Notes: generated from the letters alone by a model not told the origin. A DNA stretch of 64,000 nucleotides from Candidatus Heimdallarchaeum endolithica (GCA_021513715.1 CP084167.1:1066571-1130570); one strand, 5' to 3'; numbered from the stretch's first letter, positions 17,566 to 29,943 are shown. Program-made: numbers and translations.

Positions 17566-20500
17566 GTGGTCAATATTAAAAGAGAAAAGATATTTAGTTA
17601 TTTGATAATTTTATTGTTCTTATTAAATCCATTCTCAACAGTTTTAATAAAGGATATTGAAAACAAAGATACTAAAAATAACGAAATAACTGACATCAAA
17701 CCAGAGCATATAAATTCAAATATAAAAAACATAAGTAATAATCCTAAATCAGAAAATAAGAAAACTAAAATTAAAAATGATTATAATAAAAGTTCAAAAA
17801 TTGAAGAAAAAAATACTAAAAAATTATCGGTGGAACTAAAAAAATACTCTAATGGATCTTACGTATCAGGAACAATTGAGCTCTATTTTACTTGTTCAGG
17901 CGTACCTAAAGCACAATCTATGACTCTATTGATAAATAATCAATTTAAAATGTGGGTATTGGGTTCAATAGGTATCTATATCTGGAATACAAAAACAATT
18001 GACGATGGAAAATATTACTTAAAATTAATTGTACATACAGAAAACAAAGACTACGCATTCTTTTGGTATATCTACGTTAGTAACAATATAACAGAAGAAA
18101 AAGTTTCTAATGAAAATGTAACTACCACTAAAAGTGATATAAAATCAGCTTTTCTCTTTATCCCCCCAATTTCAAGTAATACAATGCAATACATAAGTTC
18201 CAATATTGACATCACAATTAAAAATCCAGCTAATGATTCAACAGTAGGTGGAGATGTAACAATTGATGCCAATGCTAGTTCTAGCGTTGGAACAATAAGT
18301 GAAATGAGAATTTATATTGATGAAGAATTAAAGAAGAGCGTATTTGATATTGACAGCATAACTTATTTATGGAGTAGCTATTCAAACCCTGATGGAAATT
18401 ATAATATTACAATTTATGCTAAGGATTCTGATGGAGGAGAAAGCACAAAAACAATTTTTGTTCAAACAAACAACCACCCCGATATTAGTTTTATTTCACC
18501 AAGTAATAATGAAACAATAATCAAAGGAATTTATTTAATTCAAGGAGAAGCAGTTTGTGAAGACACAATAAGTTGGTTTGCATTGAGAGTTGACAGTCTA
18601 ACAGTTTATAACAGCTCTTCAAGTTCTATTTCGTATAACCTAGATACTGTTTCTTACTTTGATGGGAGACACACTTTAGAATTAATATGTAAGACAATTC
18701 ATTCAATAGAAACAAACTTAAAATATATAGTAATAATTGATAATACAAAACCAGTTTTGTTTACTGATTATCCTACAAATAATACAGATATATATGGAAC
18801 AATAACCCTAACAACTTCTGCATTTGATGTTCATTTTTCAAAAATTCAAATTATTATAAATGGAACAACAGTTTATTCTAATGGAAATGGAAGTTTTACC
18901 TGGAAAACAATCAATTATGAAGATGCTTACTACAATGTTACAACAATAGCTAGTGACACAGTAGGTAACTCGCAAAAAGAATACTATCTTTACAAAATTG
19001 ATAATGTGCCTAATTTTCATGTTAAACCAGAAAAAATAGTCATTGAAGGAAGTCAAAATTTCAATATAACAATAAATTGTGCAAATGAATTGAAATTTAT
19101 CAGTTTATATTTTAATGGACTTTTATATTATCAGACTACTAGTTATAATTTTAGTTATTTATTAGATTCTCTTGACTTTTTAGATGGAAATCTTACTGTA
19201 TTAGTGAAAGCTATAGACACTGAAAATGTTGAATATTACTACTATACTTGGGTTATAGTTGATAACGATCCAGAAATCACAATTGATAATGATATAAATA
19301 ATACTTATGTTCATGGGATACTTTCTTTGAATTGTTTTTCCTCTAGTAATCATGTTACTAACATATCTGCAATCCTGGACAATACAGAAATTGCTTTTAA
19401 TGATTCAAATTACCTTTCAATTAGCATTGATACAAAAACATTGGCAACCACAAACCATAATCTTACAATAGTAATAAACGGCTTATACGGCCAAAATTCT
19501 ACATACATTAATTTTTATGTCAATAATAATCCAACAATTGATAGTTTTATTCCTCTGACGGGAACAAAGGTATTTAATGAAGTTAGTATAGAAGCATCAA
19601 TAACCTTTGAGAACAATCCTGGTATAATAATATTTTATATTAATGGAACAGTCGTTTATTCAATATCTGGAAGCAGTTCTGCGACCTACACATGGAACAC
19701 TGAAAGTTATACCGATGGAACATACAATATTTCTGTTTATTGTAAAGATGAATTTGGATTTTCTAATTTTACTTCAAACTTAATTTATTTAGAAAATACA
19801 CCTGAAATATCGTTTCTTGACTGTACACCTGCAAATTCTACAGAAATCCATGCGACAGTTTTTGTTGCAGGTTATGTGACCTCGATTTTCGATATAGATT
19901 ATGTTCAACTTTGGTTTAATAATTCCTTAATAAATTCTACAAATTCAAAAAACTTCAATTTTAGTATTAATACTCTAAATTATAAAGATGGACAAAAGAA
20001 TCTTACTATTATTGTAAAAACATTAAACTCTACAACAAACTATGTTTATATGCAATATTATATAAACAATGTACCAGAAATATTTCTTGATTCATTTAAT
20101 GATGGAAGCAAAGTAGGGGGTAATTTTCTACTAAAATTACATGTTGAATCTTTCTTTTCAGATCTTATACTTTCATTATATATCAATAACGAATTAAGGG
20201 AACAAATATCAAATTATCAGATTACTTATAATTGGAATACAGAGGAGCTTTCAGATGGCAACGCAAATATCACCATTTATGCAGAGTGTACTGGAGGAAA
20301 TAACATTTCAATTGCAATTGTTGAAATTGATAATATACCAGATATCGAAATCATAAGTCCAGTTTCATTTAATGAGAAATTTATTGACAATGTTCTTTTT
20401 GATTTCATTGGGTCAGGATATTTTAATATTTCAAATGTATCATTATTTTTTGATAATAATTTAATACATTCAGTTACTGACACACAATATTTTACATATA

Positions 20501-23500
20501 ACTTAGACACAACAAAATATGCCGACAATAGCTATCCTATTACTATTTATATCCAAGATACGCAAAATCATGAAAATTATTATTACTACACAATGACTAT
20601 AAATAATTACCCAAATATTAACTTAAGCCCTACTACAACAATAAACGGTAGTCATGTAGCTGGTTTAATGGATATAAACGGTACAATTGACACGCAAAGA
20701 TCATTAAAAAACACAACAATATACATAGATAATATAGTTCAAGCGACATATACTGGAACATCTTTTAGTTTTGAGTGGAACACACTTTTGTTTGAAGATA
20801 ATAAGCATATCATTACAATAAAATCCTATGATTCAGAAGGCTATAATAATCAAACAACACTTGTATATGTTGTTGATAACTTACCTTCTATATGGATTAC
20901 TAGTCCAGCAAACAATAGCATGATAACAAATACTGAAAAGATAAATATTACAGTAGATTCATTTCCAATTTTAGATTCCATAAAAGTATATCTCAATTCT
21001 ACCTTAATTGAAACAATTTCATCAAATAGTAGTGGAATTACATACTTTTCTGTTTCATTAGATTCAACTCTATTTGCAGATGGTTATTATATTTTAAAAG
21101 TTGAGGCAATTACTCAAATCACTACTACAAATAGCACAAAAATACAAATTAATATCGACAACTTTCCTAATATAAATATTATTTCACCAGTAGAAAATGA
21201 AGAAGTTTATGACTTGTATCCAATAAACGTTCAAATTTCAGGCCCTCCCATCAAAAATAGTACTATAGCAATTGATGGTAAAATTGTAAGCATATTTTAT
21301 CAAACAACAGGTTATATTTATTATTGGAACACTTCATTATACGCCGATGGTTATCACGAAATAATAGTTACTACGATTTCAGAATTTGATTTTATTAGCA
21401 GTGAAAATGTAAATGTATTTTCAAATAATGTTCCTAATCTAATTCTTTCTTCTTCATTTCCAGAAGAGGAACAAGTCTATGCGGGAACGATTGAACTTGA
21501 ATGTGATGCATATTCTACCACTAGTATTACTAATTTTAGCTTGTACATTGATAATATACTAGTTAATTCGACAAATACTAATAGATTAACTTATTCTTGG
21601 AATACTTTATCTTATTCTAACGAATATCACACTATTTATTACCATATAGTTAACTCAAAAAGTTTTAGTAACCAAACTTCAAAAAGAATACGCATTGCCA
21701 ATAATCCCCAATTCCACACTTACTCACCCTCAAACAATACAATGGTTTATGGTACTATTTTCCTAAATACCACAATAACTTGTGGTAATGCTTATTCTTA
21801 CTCACAAATTTATATTGATACAAATTTACTTACTACAACTTCAAATAGTTCTATTTATTATCCTATTAACACATGGAACTATGATGATGGTTTCCATAAG
21901 ATAAAAATTATTGCATATGATTCACTAGACAACTCCAATTCTACTTTATTCCAGCTTACTTTTTCAAATGTGGCTAATATCACAACTAGTCTTACTGATG
22001 AAGAAATAATTTATAATGATTATTTACTCAACATTTCGATTGATAGTAATCCAGAGATATCATCATTAAAGGTTTACCTAAATGAAACAGTCATCTATTC
22101 TGGAACTTCAAAATCAATTTCATTACCCATTGATACATTTTCATGGTCTGAGGGCAAATATAATTTTACTGTACTTGTTTTAAATGAATTTGGACAAAAT
22201 TTCACAGATAAAAGATGGATATACATTAAGAATTATCCTGAACTGCAATCTATTAATATTGTGTCAAACCAGAAATTTAATGAGAATTATACTATTACTT
22301 TTGACGTATTTTCTGCACAAGGAATACAAGTGTCTGAACTTTATATCAATGGTTCATTAAAATATTCAAATTCAGGAACTTCTAATTCCTTTATTTGGCA
22401 AACGAGAAATTATGAGGATGGGATATATAATATTACGATTTGCATCAAAGATATAGAAAATGATCAAACAATATATCAGTATATAGTAAAAGTAATTAAT
22501 CACCCCCACATTATTTTCAATCAAAAACTTCCCCTAAACAATTCTATTGTTACAGAAACAATCGTTTTTGATATTTCAATCGATGCATATCCCTATATTG
22601 ATCAAGCTGCTATTTATATAAATGGAACAATAAGAACTCTAACTAATTCAGACCAATTTATATATAAATGGAATACAAAATTAGTTCAAGATAATTTATA
22701 TAATGTAACAATATTTGTTGAAGATGCCAGCGGAGATAGAAAAATTTTAACTTACTTTTACACTGTAGATAACATTCCACAATTAGATTGTGAAGTTCCT
22801 CCAGAAGGATTATTGCTCGAACCTGTTTATCTAAATGTAACCGGGAGTGGAGGAAATAATATTTCCAAAATTGAAGTTTATGAAAATGATATTTTAGTTG
22901 GCGTTGCATATTCCAACGAATATAGCTACCTATTTAATACCCTAGTCAAAAATGATGGCTTTTACACAATTTTGTTCAAGATCATTGATGAAATGGGGAA
23001 TACTAACTCTTCTGCTTTTTCTTACTTAGTTGATAATTTAGCTTCTATCAACATTTCACCTGATATTACAACAGAAATTTTTGGAAATCTTACTTTATCA
23101 ATAACAATCGAGTCACAGAGAGAATTTAATTCAGAGATTTATATTAATGGAACAGTCATTTATAGTAATAATTCTTCAAGTTATGAATATCTATGGGAAA
23201 CTTTTGATTATGAGGATGGTTTATATAATATTACAGTTTTAGTAATTGACATTAAATCATTTAAAAATTCTACAACACAATTCTACAGAGTCAATAACAA
23301 TCCGGATATACAATTTATTAATATTACAAATAACGCTGTAGTATTTGACACAATTACAATCGAAGTAAATACCTCATCGTACTATAGTATTACCTCAAAT
23401 AAACTATTAATAAACAGTAGTGAAGTATTTCAAACAAATAATAGCAACTTCGAATATGACTTAAACACTCTTGATTATGAAGAGGGTGTTATTATAGTAC

Positions 23501-26500
23501 AAGTTATTTCAACGAACAACCAATCTAGAGTTTCTTCCTCAGAAATAACATTAATAATTGATAACTTTCCTAAGATTACACTCACACCATCAAATAATAG
23601 TATAGTTTATGCAGATACAATTATCACAAGTGAAATATCCTCTTATGTTTCAATAATAAACCAATCATTATATATTGATGGTAATTTAATTACCACTTCT
23701 ACGACCACAATTTTATCATATAACTGGAATACTACTTTATATGCTGACGGGTTGAATAATATAACTATTGTCGCTTTCAATTCAAATGAAAGAAAAACAA
23801 CATTAACTTACTTTTATTCAGTAAACAATGTACCAGATTTAACAGTTAATGTAATAACCACTCCAGCCAACAATTCTATTATTTTTGATACAATAACACT
23901 AGCTTTTGAAATTACAACCTTTAATGAATTAGATAATGTTCAGATAATAATTAACGATACAGTTGTTCTATATCAAGCATCAACAACAATTCAATATAAC
24001 TGGAATACAATAGACTATCTCGACGGTACCTATAATGTTACTTTTTATGTAATAAACACTTTTGGTTTTTGGAATAAAACAACATTGGTATATCAAGTTT
24101 TCAATATTCCTGAAGTAACATATACAATCAATGACAATAATGGTTTCTTAGTAAACGACATTAACATGCAGGTCAATAGTTCTGTAGGCCCGGGAATAAA
24201 TAATATAAAAATAAAGATAAATGGGAGTTTATTATATCAGAACTTTTCAGATAGCATAAACTTTACTTATGACAGCCATAACTTTAAAGATGGAAATTAC
24301 TTAATTACAATAGACGTAGAATCCAACTCGCAAATAACAACCTCTGTATTTAATTACTACACTATTAAGAATTTACCAGAAGGATCATTTGTTACACCAA
24401 CCCCAGCTAATCATTCAACAGTATTTGGAACTATAAATACAATTAATGTTACTTCTAGTTCGCTAACAGGAATAGATAATATTACACTTCTAATTAATTC
24501 AATTCAAAGAAATATATCTTTTAGTGATAATTTAGAATATAACTGGGATACAACTTTAGAAAGTGATGGGTTATATAACATTACTGTGGTAATTACTGAC
24601 CAAGAGGGAGATAATTTTGTTCTACATATTGAAATAGAAATAAAAAATAATCCGTTTACAGCATTAACTAATCTTTATAATATGAGTGTTGTTTTCCATG
24701 ATGTAAAGTTAGAAATTAGAGGAGAATCACTTTCATCATTAAAAAAACATCAGCTGTACATTAACGGTTCACTTGTAAATTCAACAACAAGTTTAAATCT
24801 TTCTTACTTATGGAATACAGAAATTTATTCTGATAATTGCTATAATATAACTATACTGATAGAAAATATTTATGGCTTCCAAAACTCCGTTACATATTAT
24901 TTGTTTGTTAGAAATGTTCCACAAATAACTCTACATTCACCTCTCAACTATCAAACGATAACTGGTGAAAATAACATTACAATAACTATTTCTATGCCCT
25001 CAGGAAGTAATTTTACTCAACTTTTTTTGAATGGTACATTAATATTACAAACTTCGTCAACAGAGATTAACTACTTGTGGGATACCTTACTATATAATGA
25101 TGGAATTTACAATTTAACAGTCTACTCTGAAACTATCTACAATTTCAACTCTACAAAACAATATATTTTTACTGTTGACAATATTCCACAGTTGACTATT
25201 ATAACACCTAGTGAAGGTTCTATTCTTTATGGTTCAGTTATCGTAACTGCTGAAGCTACAGGTGGGAACAATATTTCTAAAATAGAATTATATGTTGATG
25301 AAGAATTATATGTTTCAGAAAATTCATCCAGTTTCAATCAAACCATCTCTAGTTGGATTTTTGACGACGGAATGTATCTACTTACATTTCGCGTAATAGA
25401 TGTCGAAGGAAACTATAATGACTCTGCTAAAATTTCAGTAACCATCAATAATATTCCAAATATTGATTTTGTATATCCTACACCTCCTGAAAAATCTATA
25501 ATTTATGGTTATATAGAAATAAACATCTCAGTAACAGATATTAACAATCCTATCCATAATACAACATTGTTAATTAATGATCAAATAAAAGCTGTTGTTA
25601 ATGATTCAATATTGTATTACCTTTTCAATAGTTCAATCTACAATGATGGAGTATGTACAATTAAAGCAATTGTCTATAACAATTATGGCTACATAAATTA
25701 TACAACACATATATTACAAATAGATAATATTCCAAATATTCAAATCGAAGGAATATCGAATAATGAAGAAATTATTGACATAAAGACCATCACAATACAA
25801 ACAACTAGTGGTTCAAATATTACTAATACCTCAATCTATATTAATTCTATTCTTCAAGCTTCGAATAATAACAACAATCTTGTTTTTGATTTTAATACAC
25901 TATTATATTCAGACGGCAATTATTCAATCACTGTAACTACAGAAAATGAAGATGGATTTTACAATTCTACAACTTTATTTGTAATCATAAATAATATACC
26001 AAATTATAGTTATTCAGGACCTCAATATAATGAAAAGATAACAAATTCCAAAGAACTTTATATTTCAGGATATTCTCCTAGAGGAGTAGACTTTATTCTA
26101 CTGGAGCTAGTATCACAAGAAAACCATTTTATTCTAGCCAATTATTCTAGTGATACATTAAGTTATACTCTTAATACTTTACTTTATCCAGATGATAACT
26201 ATAATCTAACTTTAACTGTAAAAGATAATGGTGGCTTTTTAAACTCTACAGCAATTCCAATAATTATTGATAATATTCCTCAAATTCATTTAGATCAAGG
26301 AATGTTAAATCTCAATAATTCAATAGTCATTGATGTTATATCACTAAATTGCACTGCAACAGGTGGAAATGATATTTCTCACATAAAGCTTCAAATCGAT
26401 GATGAAATATATTTAATATCAAACAATAGCACTCTCTCTTACCTTTGGGATACTATTTTAGAAACTGATGGTAATTATAAAATTGAATTAACTGTCACAG

Positions 26501-29500
26501 ATACTTACTCTAACGAAAATAAAACAATACTATATTTAACTATAGATAACTATCCAGACCTATATATTGACTCGAAGCCATCAGAATCATCTCTTATAGG
26601 GAATAACAGTTTTATTTATCATGCTACAACTCAAAGAACAATAGCATTTATGGAAGTTTGGATCGATAGTCAACTTGTTAAAAATATTTCAGCAAGCTCT
26701 GACACTTTTATTTGGGAAACAGAATTATATCAAGACAATATTTATTCAATTTACTTTAAAGTGTATGATAGTGCAGGATTTACAAATTACTCAAATATAT
26801 ATATTTATAAAATAACAAATATTCCTGATATTAATTTCAGCCATTTTGAAGATCTTTCTAAAGATAGATTAATCGATACAATAAATGCAACAGTAACTAT
26901 TTCTGAAGGATGGACAATTCAGGAGATTAGAATATTTATCGACAACGTGTTAAAGGTTTATAGTCAACCAGGAGAGAGAAATCTCATATACTATTGGAAT
27001 ACATTAAATTATTCAGATGGAATCCATGAATTTAATGTTACAGTGATTGATGAACAAGATCATTATAATTCCACAGTATTATCTTGTAATATTGATAATT
27101 ATCCACAAATAGATGACTATTCACCAGAATATGTTTATGTACGAAATTCAGTTGTTTTAACAGCTTCAGGCAGTGGAGGAAGAACTATCGATAATATTAC
27201 ATTACTAATTAACAATTCAATTGTACACGTCACTAATTCTCCTATATTTTCTTACGTTTGGGAAACAAATGATAGTTATTATTCGAATGGAGTATATGAA
27301 ATAAAATATCTGATATATGACGTTGAAGGATATATGAATACTACAATTATCTATTATATAGTAGATAACGAAGAGCCTATAATAACTATAACCAATTTAT
27401 GTGATTATCAAGGAGTTACCTCAACATTTGAATTAATGATTAGATCTCAAGATGAAATTGGAACAAAAACAATGTATTATGAAATATACTTTGGCTTAGA
27501 ATTATTGCTTCGAGAAGAGTTCATCGGTAATGAAACTGTAATTTCTGAATGGACAATAACGGTAAAACTGGAAAACGCAAGCTTAGAAGACGAAATACTT
27601 TGGTTACAGGTTACTGTTATTGATTTAAGTGGTAATCAAAATTCAACCTGTATTTATTTAGTTTATAACGATATTCCAGATATTCAAATTTATAACGTCA
27701 ATGAAGATGATGTTTTATTTAGTAGCTCTTATTATATAAAATTAGGAATTTTTTCTGGAATTTCATCAGCAAACGTTGAAGTCCAATTATACGACATAAA
27801 TACAGATAATTATACAAAAATAGTAACTTTTGTAATCGATGATGCTAATGGTCCCCTATATGCAAATGAGAGTTTTAATTTGGATACAAGAGTTTTTGAT
27901 GATGGCCTTTATTATTTAAGGATTGTCGTTTTTCCAAGTGGAAATTCAGCTATTGGAATAAAAAGAATAGCAGTGGAAATTGATAATCACCCAAACATCT
28001 TAGTAGATAAGAAAGAGAACTCTGAACTCGCAGGAAACAGCGAATTTAATATCATTATTTCAACAAAAAATCCAGCTAATATCTTTGTTGTAGACTACTT
28101 TAAGATTTACATTAACGAAAAGTCATCTGACAATTTATTATATAAAGAAGTGAGAAATGATGTATCAAAATCTTATTTTGAGTTTTATTTCTTATTTAAT
28201 ACAACTGCATATAACGATGGAGTTATTACTTTGATTTTTGAATTCTATGATGCAATTAATGAATATTATAACTTAACGACATTCTCCTGTTATATTCATA
28301 ATAATCCTGAAATCATTCTACCAAATATTTTAGAAAATCAACTAATAGGCTTCAATTATTCAATTTACATAGATACCAACTATTATGGAGACTTCCAAAG
28401 TGGATCAATTTATATTAATGATAATTTAGTTAGCTCATTTGATACTTCAAGTTTTATTTGGCTATGGCAAACAGAAAACTATAAAGATGGAAATTATACA
28501 CTAAAAATTACGGTTTCAACATTAATAAACAATACATATTATTTCATCACAGAAAAAGAAGTAAATGTAATAATTCAAAATTATCCATCTTGGACTTTTA
28601 GTTCAACTCCACTAAATGGTTCGATAATTTTTAACACAATAGAGCTTAAATTTACTTTCATTAATGGAACACCAATTAATAATTTTTATATCTATGTTGA
28701 TAATTTTCCAGCGCTAATTATTAATATGAGTGCTTATAAGGGTTCAGCAACTATAGAATTTAATACAAAGACTATTAATGATGGATGGCATACTCTTTTA
28801 CTTTTATTGGAGACTTCCTACAATTACATAATAAATAAGACTTTAACTGTGCTTTTTGATAATAAACCAAATATTTACTACGTTAGTGATAATATTAAAG
28901 AGAATGGTTTTTACAATAATGAGATCGATATATCTTTCAAGGCCAACAGTACAACTAGCGTTTTCAGATTAGGAATAGATGTTGTTGATGATATTACAAA
29001 TATATCAATTTCAGATTTTCCAATTGAGATAAATAATAATGAAACATTCTCAACAATAATTAATACCACCAAGTACACTACAGGAAATTATCAAATACTA
29101 ATATATGCTATAGATAACGAATATGATATGATAATCATTAAGTATAAAGTTACTTTCGATAATGACATCCCTGAAATTTACTCAAATAATGGTCTGTCTT
29201 TGTATTCAAATGTTTCTGAAAAAATAGTATTTACTTCTAGAACAGCATACATTAGCTTTACAACAGAAGATTTTTCGCCAATAGAAACTATTACAATTTA
29301 TGCAAATAAAGAACAACAAATTGTTCACAAAGATTTCAATGACCCAAGAACAGTTAACTTTGGATATTATCATTATATTACTATGGATGGAGAGACTAAA
29401 ATAATAAAGGTGATTATCACCGATAAAGCGGGGAATATACGAGAAGCAGAATACAAAATACAGTTTATGCTTAAGCCATTTATAAATGAAGTAAGCTTTG

Positions 29501-29943
29501 GTGTTGACGTAAATACAACTATAACTAATGTTGTTTTCAACATAAACATCTCTATACATGATGATAGAGGACTTTCATCAGTTTATGTTTTATTAATTGG
29601 AGAAGAAAGAAATTATACAATAACCACAGAATTTGAAAACTTACCCCTAAACAAAACAGACATCAAAGAAACCATATTGTTTTCAGATACGATTATTAGA
29701 AAACTGAATAATAAAAAGTTAAAAGATGGAAACTATACCTTTGTAATAGAAGTTGTTGACATTGATGGCTACCGCACATCTTATAAGCAACCTCTTTCTA
29801 TAGAACGTATAAACAGAAAATCGTTTATAACCATAATGCTATGGATAGGTTTATCAACACTAGCTATTGGTTTGGCAGGATTTGTAATGTACAAAAAGAA
29901 CTTCCCTGCAGCCCTATGGGATCGTATTAGATATGAGTGGTGA
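17566..29943 (+). CDS. Giant (about 4,120-residue) surface protein of ~43 Ig-like repeats
   Basis: Begins with a signal peptide/anchor (SYLIILLFLLNPFSTVLI), then a Lys/Asn-rich linker to about residue 85. Next come about 43 successive beta-sandwich modules of roughly 90-95 residues, each with the recurring core pattern I.YINGT.VY, W.T..Y.DG.YNITI and a closing IDN.P.I. It ends with one membrane helix (about 4089-4110, LWIGLSTLAIGLAGF) and a short basic tail. Repeats are diverged, so this is an old array. NxS/T sequons are very numerous, implying heavy N-glycosylation outside the cell. Such stalk-like proteins act in adhesion, S-layer-like coats or cell contact. GTG 17566 lies inside the binding-site-like GGGGTGG, so ATT 17575 may be the true start. 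The stop overlaps the next start. Confidence 0.88.
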   Translation: MVNIKREKIFSYLIILLFLLNPFSTVLIKDIENKDTKNNEITDIKPEHINSNIKNISNNPKSENKKTKIKNDYNKSSKIEEKNTKKLSVELKKYSNGSYVSGTIELYFTCSGVPKAQSMTLLINNQFKMWVLGSIGIYIWNTKTIDDGKYYLKLIVHTENKDYAFFWYIYVSNNITEEKVSNENVTTTKSDIKSAFLFIPPISSNTMQYISSNIDITIKNPANDSTVGGDVTIDANASSSVGTISEMRIYIDEELKKSVFDIDSITYLWSSYSNPDGNYNITIYAKDSDGGESTKTIFVQTNNHPDISFISPSNNETIIKGIYLIQGEAVCEDTISWFALRVDSLTVYNSSSSSISYNLDTVSYFDGRHTLELICKTIHSIETNLKYIVIIDNTKPVLFTDYPTNNTDIYGTITLTTSAFDVHFSKIQIIINGTTVYSNGNGSFTWKTINYEDAYYNVTTIASDTVGNSQKEYYLYKIDNVPNFHVKPEKIVIEGSQNFNITINCANELKFISLYFNGLLYYQTTSYNFSYLLDSLDFLDGNLTVLVKAIDTENVEYYYYTWVIVDNDPEITIDNDINNTYVHGILSLNCFSSSNHVTNISAILDNTEIAFNDSNYLSISIDTKTLATTNHNLTIVINGLYGQNSTYINFYVNNNPTIDSFIPLTGTKVFNEVSIEASITFENNPGIIIFYINGTVVYSISGSSSATYTWNTESYTDGTYNISVYCKDEFGFSNFTSNLIYLENTPEISFLDCTPANSTEIHATVFVAGYVTSIFDIDYVQLWFNNSLINSTNSKNFNFSINTLNYKDGQKNLTIIVKTLNSTTNYVYMQYYINNVPEIFLDSFNDGSKVGGNFLLKLHVESFFSDLILSLYINNELREQISNYQITYNWNTEELSDGNANITIYAECTGGNNISIAIVEIDNIPDIEIISPVSFNEKFIDNVLFDFIGSGYFNISNVSLFFDNNLIHSVTDTQYFTYNLDTTKYADNSYPITIYIQDTQNHENYYYYTMTINNYPNINLSPTTTINGSHVAGLMDINGTIDTQRSLKNTTIYIDNIVQATYTGTSFSFEWNTLLFEDNKHIITIKSYDSEGYNNQTTLVYVVDNLPSIWITSPANNSMITNTEKINITVDSFPILDSIKVYLNSTLIETISSNSSGITYFSVSLDSTLFADGYYILKVEAITQITTTNSTKIQINIDNFPNINIISPVENEEVYDLYPINVQISGPPIKNSTIAIDGKIVSIFYQTTGYIYYWNTSLYADGYHEIIVTTISEFDFISSENVNVFSNNVPNLILSSSFPEEEQVYAGTIELECDAYSTTSITNFSLYIDNILVNSTNTNRLTYSWNTLSYSNEYHTIYYHIVNSKSFSNQTSKRIRIANNPQFHTYSPSNNTMVYGTIFLNTTITCGNAYSYSQIYIDTNLLTTTSNSSIYYPINTWNYDDGFHKIKIIAYDSLDNSNSTLFQLTFSNVANITTSLTDEEIIYNDYLLNISIDSNPEISSLKVYLNETVIYSGTSKSISLPIDTFSWSEGKYNFTVLVLNEFGQNFTDKRWIYIKNYPELQSINIVSNQKFNENYTITFDVFSAQGIQVSELYINGSLKYSNSGTSNSFIWQTRNYEDGIYNITICIKDIENDQTIYQYIVKVINHPHIIFNQKLPLNNSIVTETIVFDISIDAYPYIDQAAIYINGTIRTLTNSDQFIYKWNTKLVQDNLYNVTIFVEDASGDRKILTYFYTVDNIPQLDCEVPPEGLLLEPVYLNVTGSGGNNISKIEVYENDILVGVAYSNEYSYLFNTLVKNDGFYTILFKIIDEMGNTNSSAFSYLVDNLASINISPDITTEIFGNLTLSITIESQREFNSEIYINGTVIYSNNSSSYEYLWETFDYEDGLYNITVLVIDIKSFKNSTTQFYRVNNNPDIQFINITNNAVVFDTITIEVNTSSYYSITSNKLLINSSEVFQTNNSNFEYDLNTLDYEEGVIIVQVISTNNQSRVSSSEITLIIDNFPKITLTPSNNSIVYADTIITSEISSYVSIINQSLYIDGNLITTSTTTILSYNWNTTLYADGLNNITIVAFNSNERKTTLTYFYSVNNVPDLTVNVITTPANNSIIFDTITLAFEITTFNELDNVQIIINDTVVLYQASTTIQYNWNTIDYLDGTYNVTFYVINTFGFWNKTTLVYQVFNIPEVTYTINDNNGFLVNDINMQVNSSVGPGINNIKIKINGSLLYQNFSDSINFTYDSHNFKDGNYLITIDVESNSQITTSVFNYYTIKNLPEGSFVTPTPANHSTVFGTINTINVTSSSLTGIDNITLLINSIQRNISFSDNLEYNWDTTLESDGLYNITVVITDQEGDNFVLHIEIEIKNNPFTALTNLYNMSVVFHDVKLEIRGESLSSLKKHQLYINGSLVNSTTSLNLSYLWNTEIYSDNCYNITILIENIYGFQNSVTYYLFVRNVPQITLHSPLNYQTITGENNITITISMPSGSNFTQLFLNGTLILQTSSTEINYLWDTLLYNDGIYNLTVYSETIYNFNSTKQYIFTVDNIPQLTIITPSEGSILYGSVIVTAEATGGNNISKIELYVDEELYVSENSSSFNQTISSWIFDDGMYLLTFRVIDVEGNYNDSAKISVTINNIPNIDFVYPTPPEKSIIYGYIEINISVTDINNPIHNTTLLINDQIKAVVNDSILYYLFNSSIYNDGVCTIKAIVYNNYGYINYTTHILQIDNIPNIQIEGISNNEEIIDIKTITIQTTSGSNITNTSIYINSILQASNNNNNLVFDFNTLLYSDGNYSITVTTENEDGFYNSTTLFVIINNIPNYSYSGPQYNEKITNSKELYISGYSPRGVDFILLELVSQENHFILANYSSDTLSYTLNTLLYPDDNYNLTLTVKDNGGFLNSTAIPIIIDNIPQIHLDQGMLNLNNSIVIDVISLNCTATGGNDISHIKLQIDDEIYLISNNSTLSYLWDTILETDGNYKIELTVTDTYSNENKTILYLTIDNYPDLYIDSKPSESSLIGNNSFIYHATTQRTIAFMEVWIDSQLVKNISASSDTFIWETELYQDNIYSIYFKVYDSAGFTNYSNIYIYKITNIPDINFSHFEDLSKDRLIDTINATVTISEGWTIQEIRIFIDNVLKVYSQPGERNLIYYWNTLNYSDGIHEFNVTVIDEQDHYNSTVLSCNIDNYPQIDDYSPEYVYVRNSVVLTASGSGGRTIDNITLLINNSIVHVTNSPIFSYVWETNDSYYSNGVYEIKYLIYDVEGYMNTTIIYYIVDNEEPIITITNLCDYQGVTSTFELMIRSQDEIGTKTMYYEIYFGLELLLREEFIGNETVISEWTITVKLENASLEDEILWLQVTVIDLSGNQNSTCIYLVYNDIPDIQIYNVNEDDVLFSSSYYIKLGIFSGISSANVEVQLYDINTDNYTKIVTFVIDDANGPLYANESFNLDTRVFDDGLYYLRIVVFPSGNSAIGIKRIAVEIDNHPNILVDKKENSELAGNSEFNIIISTKNPANIFVVDYFKIYINEKSSDNLLYKEVRNDVSKSYFEFYFLFNTTAYNDGVITLIFEFYDAINEYYNLTTFSCYIHNNPEIILPNILENQLIGFNYSIYIDTNYYGDFQSGSIYINDNLVSSFDTSSFIWLWQTENYKDGNYTLKITVSTLINNTYYFITEKEVNVIIQNYPSWTFSSTPLNGSIIFNTIELKFTFINGTPINNFYIYVDNFPALIINMSAYKGSATIEFNTKTINDGWHTLLLLLETSYNYIINKTLTVLFDNKPNIYYVSDNIKENGFYNNEIDISFKANSTTSVFRLGIDVVDDITNISISDFPIEINNNETFSTIINTTKYTTGNYQILIYAIDNEYDMIIIKYKVTFDNDIPEIYSNNGLSLYSNVSEKIVFTSRTAYISFTTEDFSPIETITIYANKEQQIVHKDFNDPRTVNFGYYHYITMDGETKIIKVIITDKAGNIREAEYKIQFMLKPFINEVSFGVDVNTTITNVVFNINISIHDDRGLSSVYVLLIGEERNYTITTEFENLPLNKTDIKETILFSDTIIRKLNNKKLKDGNYTFVIEVVDIDGYRTSYKQPLSIERINRKSFITIMLWIGLSTLAIGLAGFVMYKKNFPAALWDRIRYEW

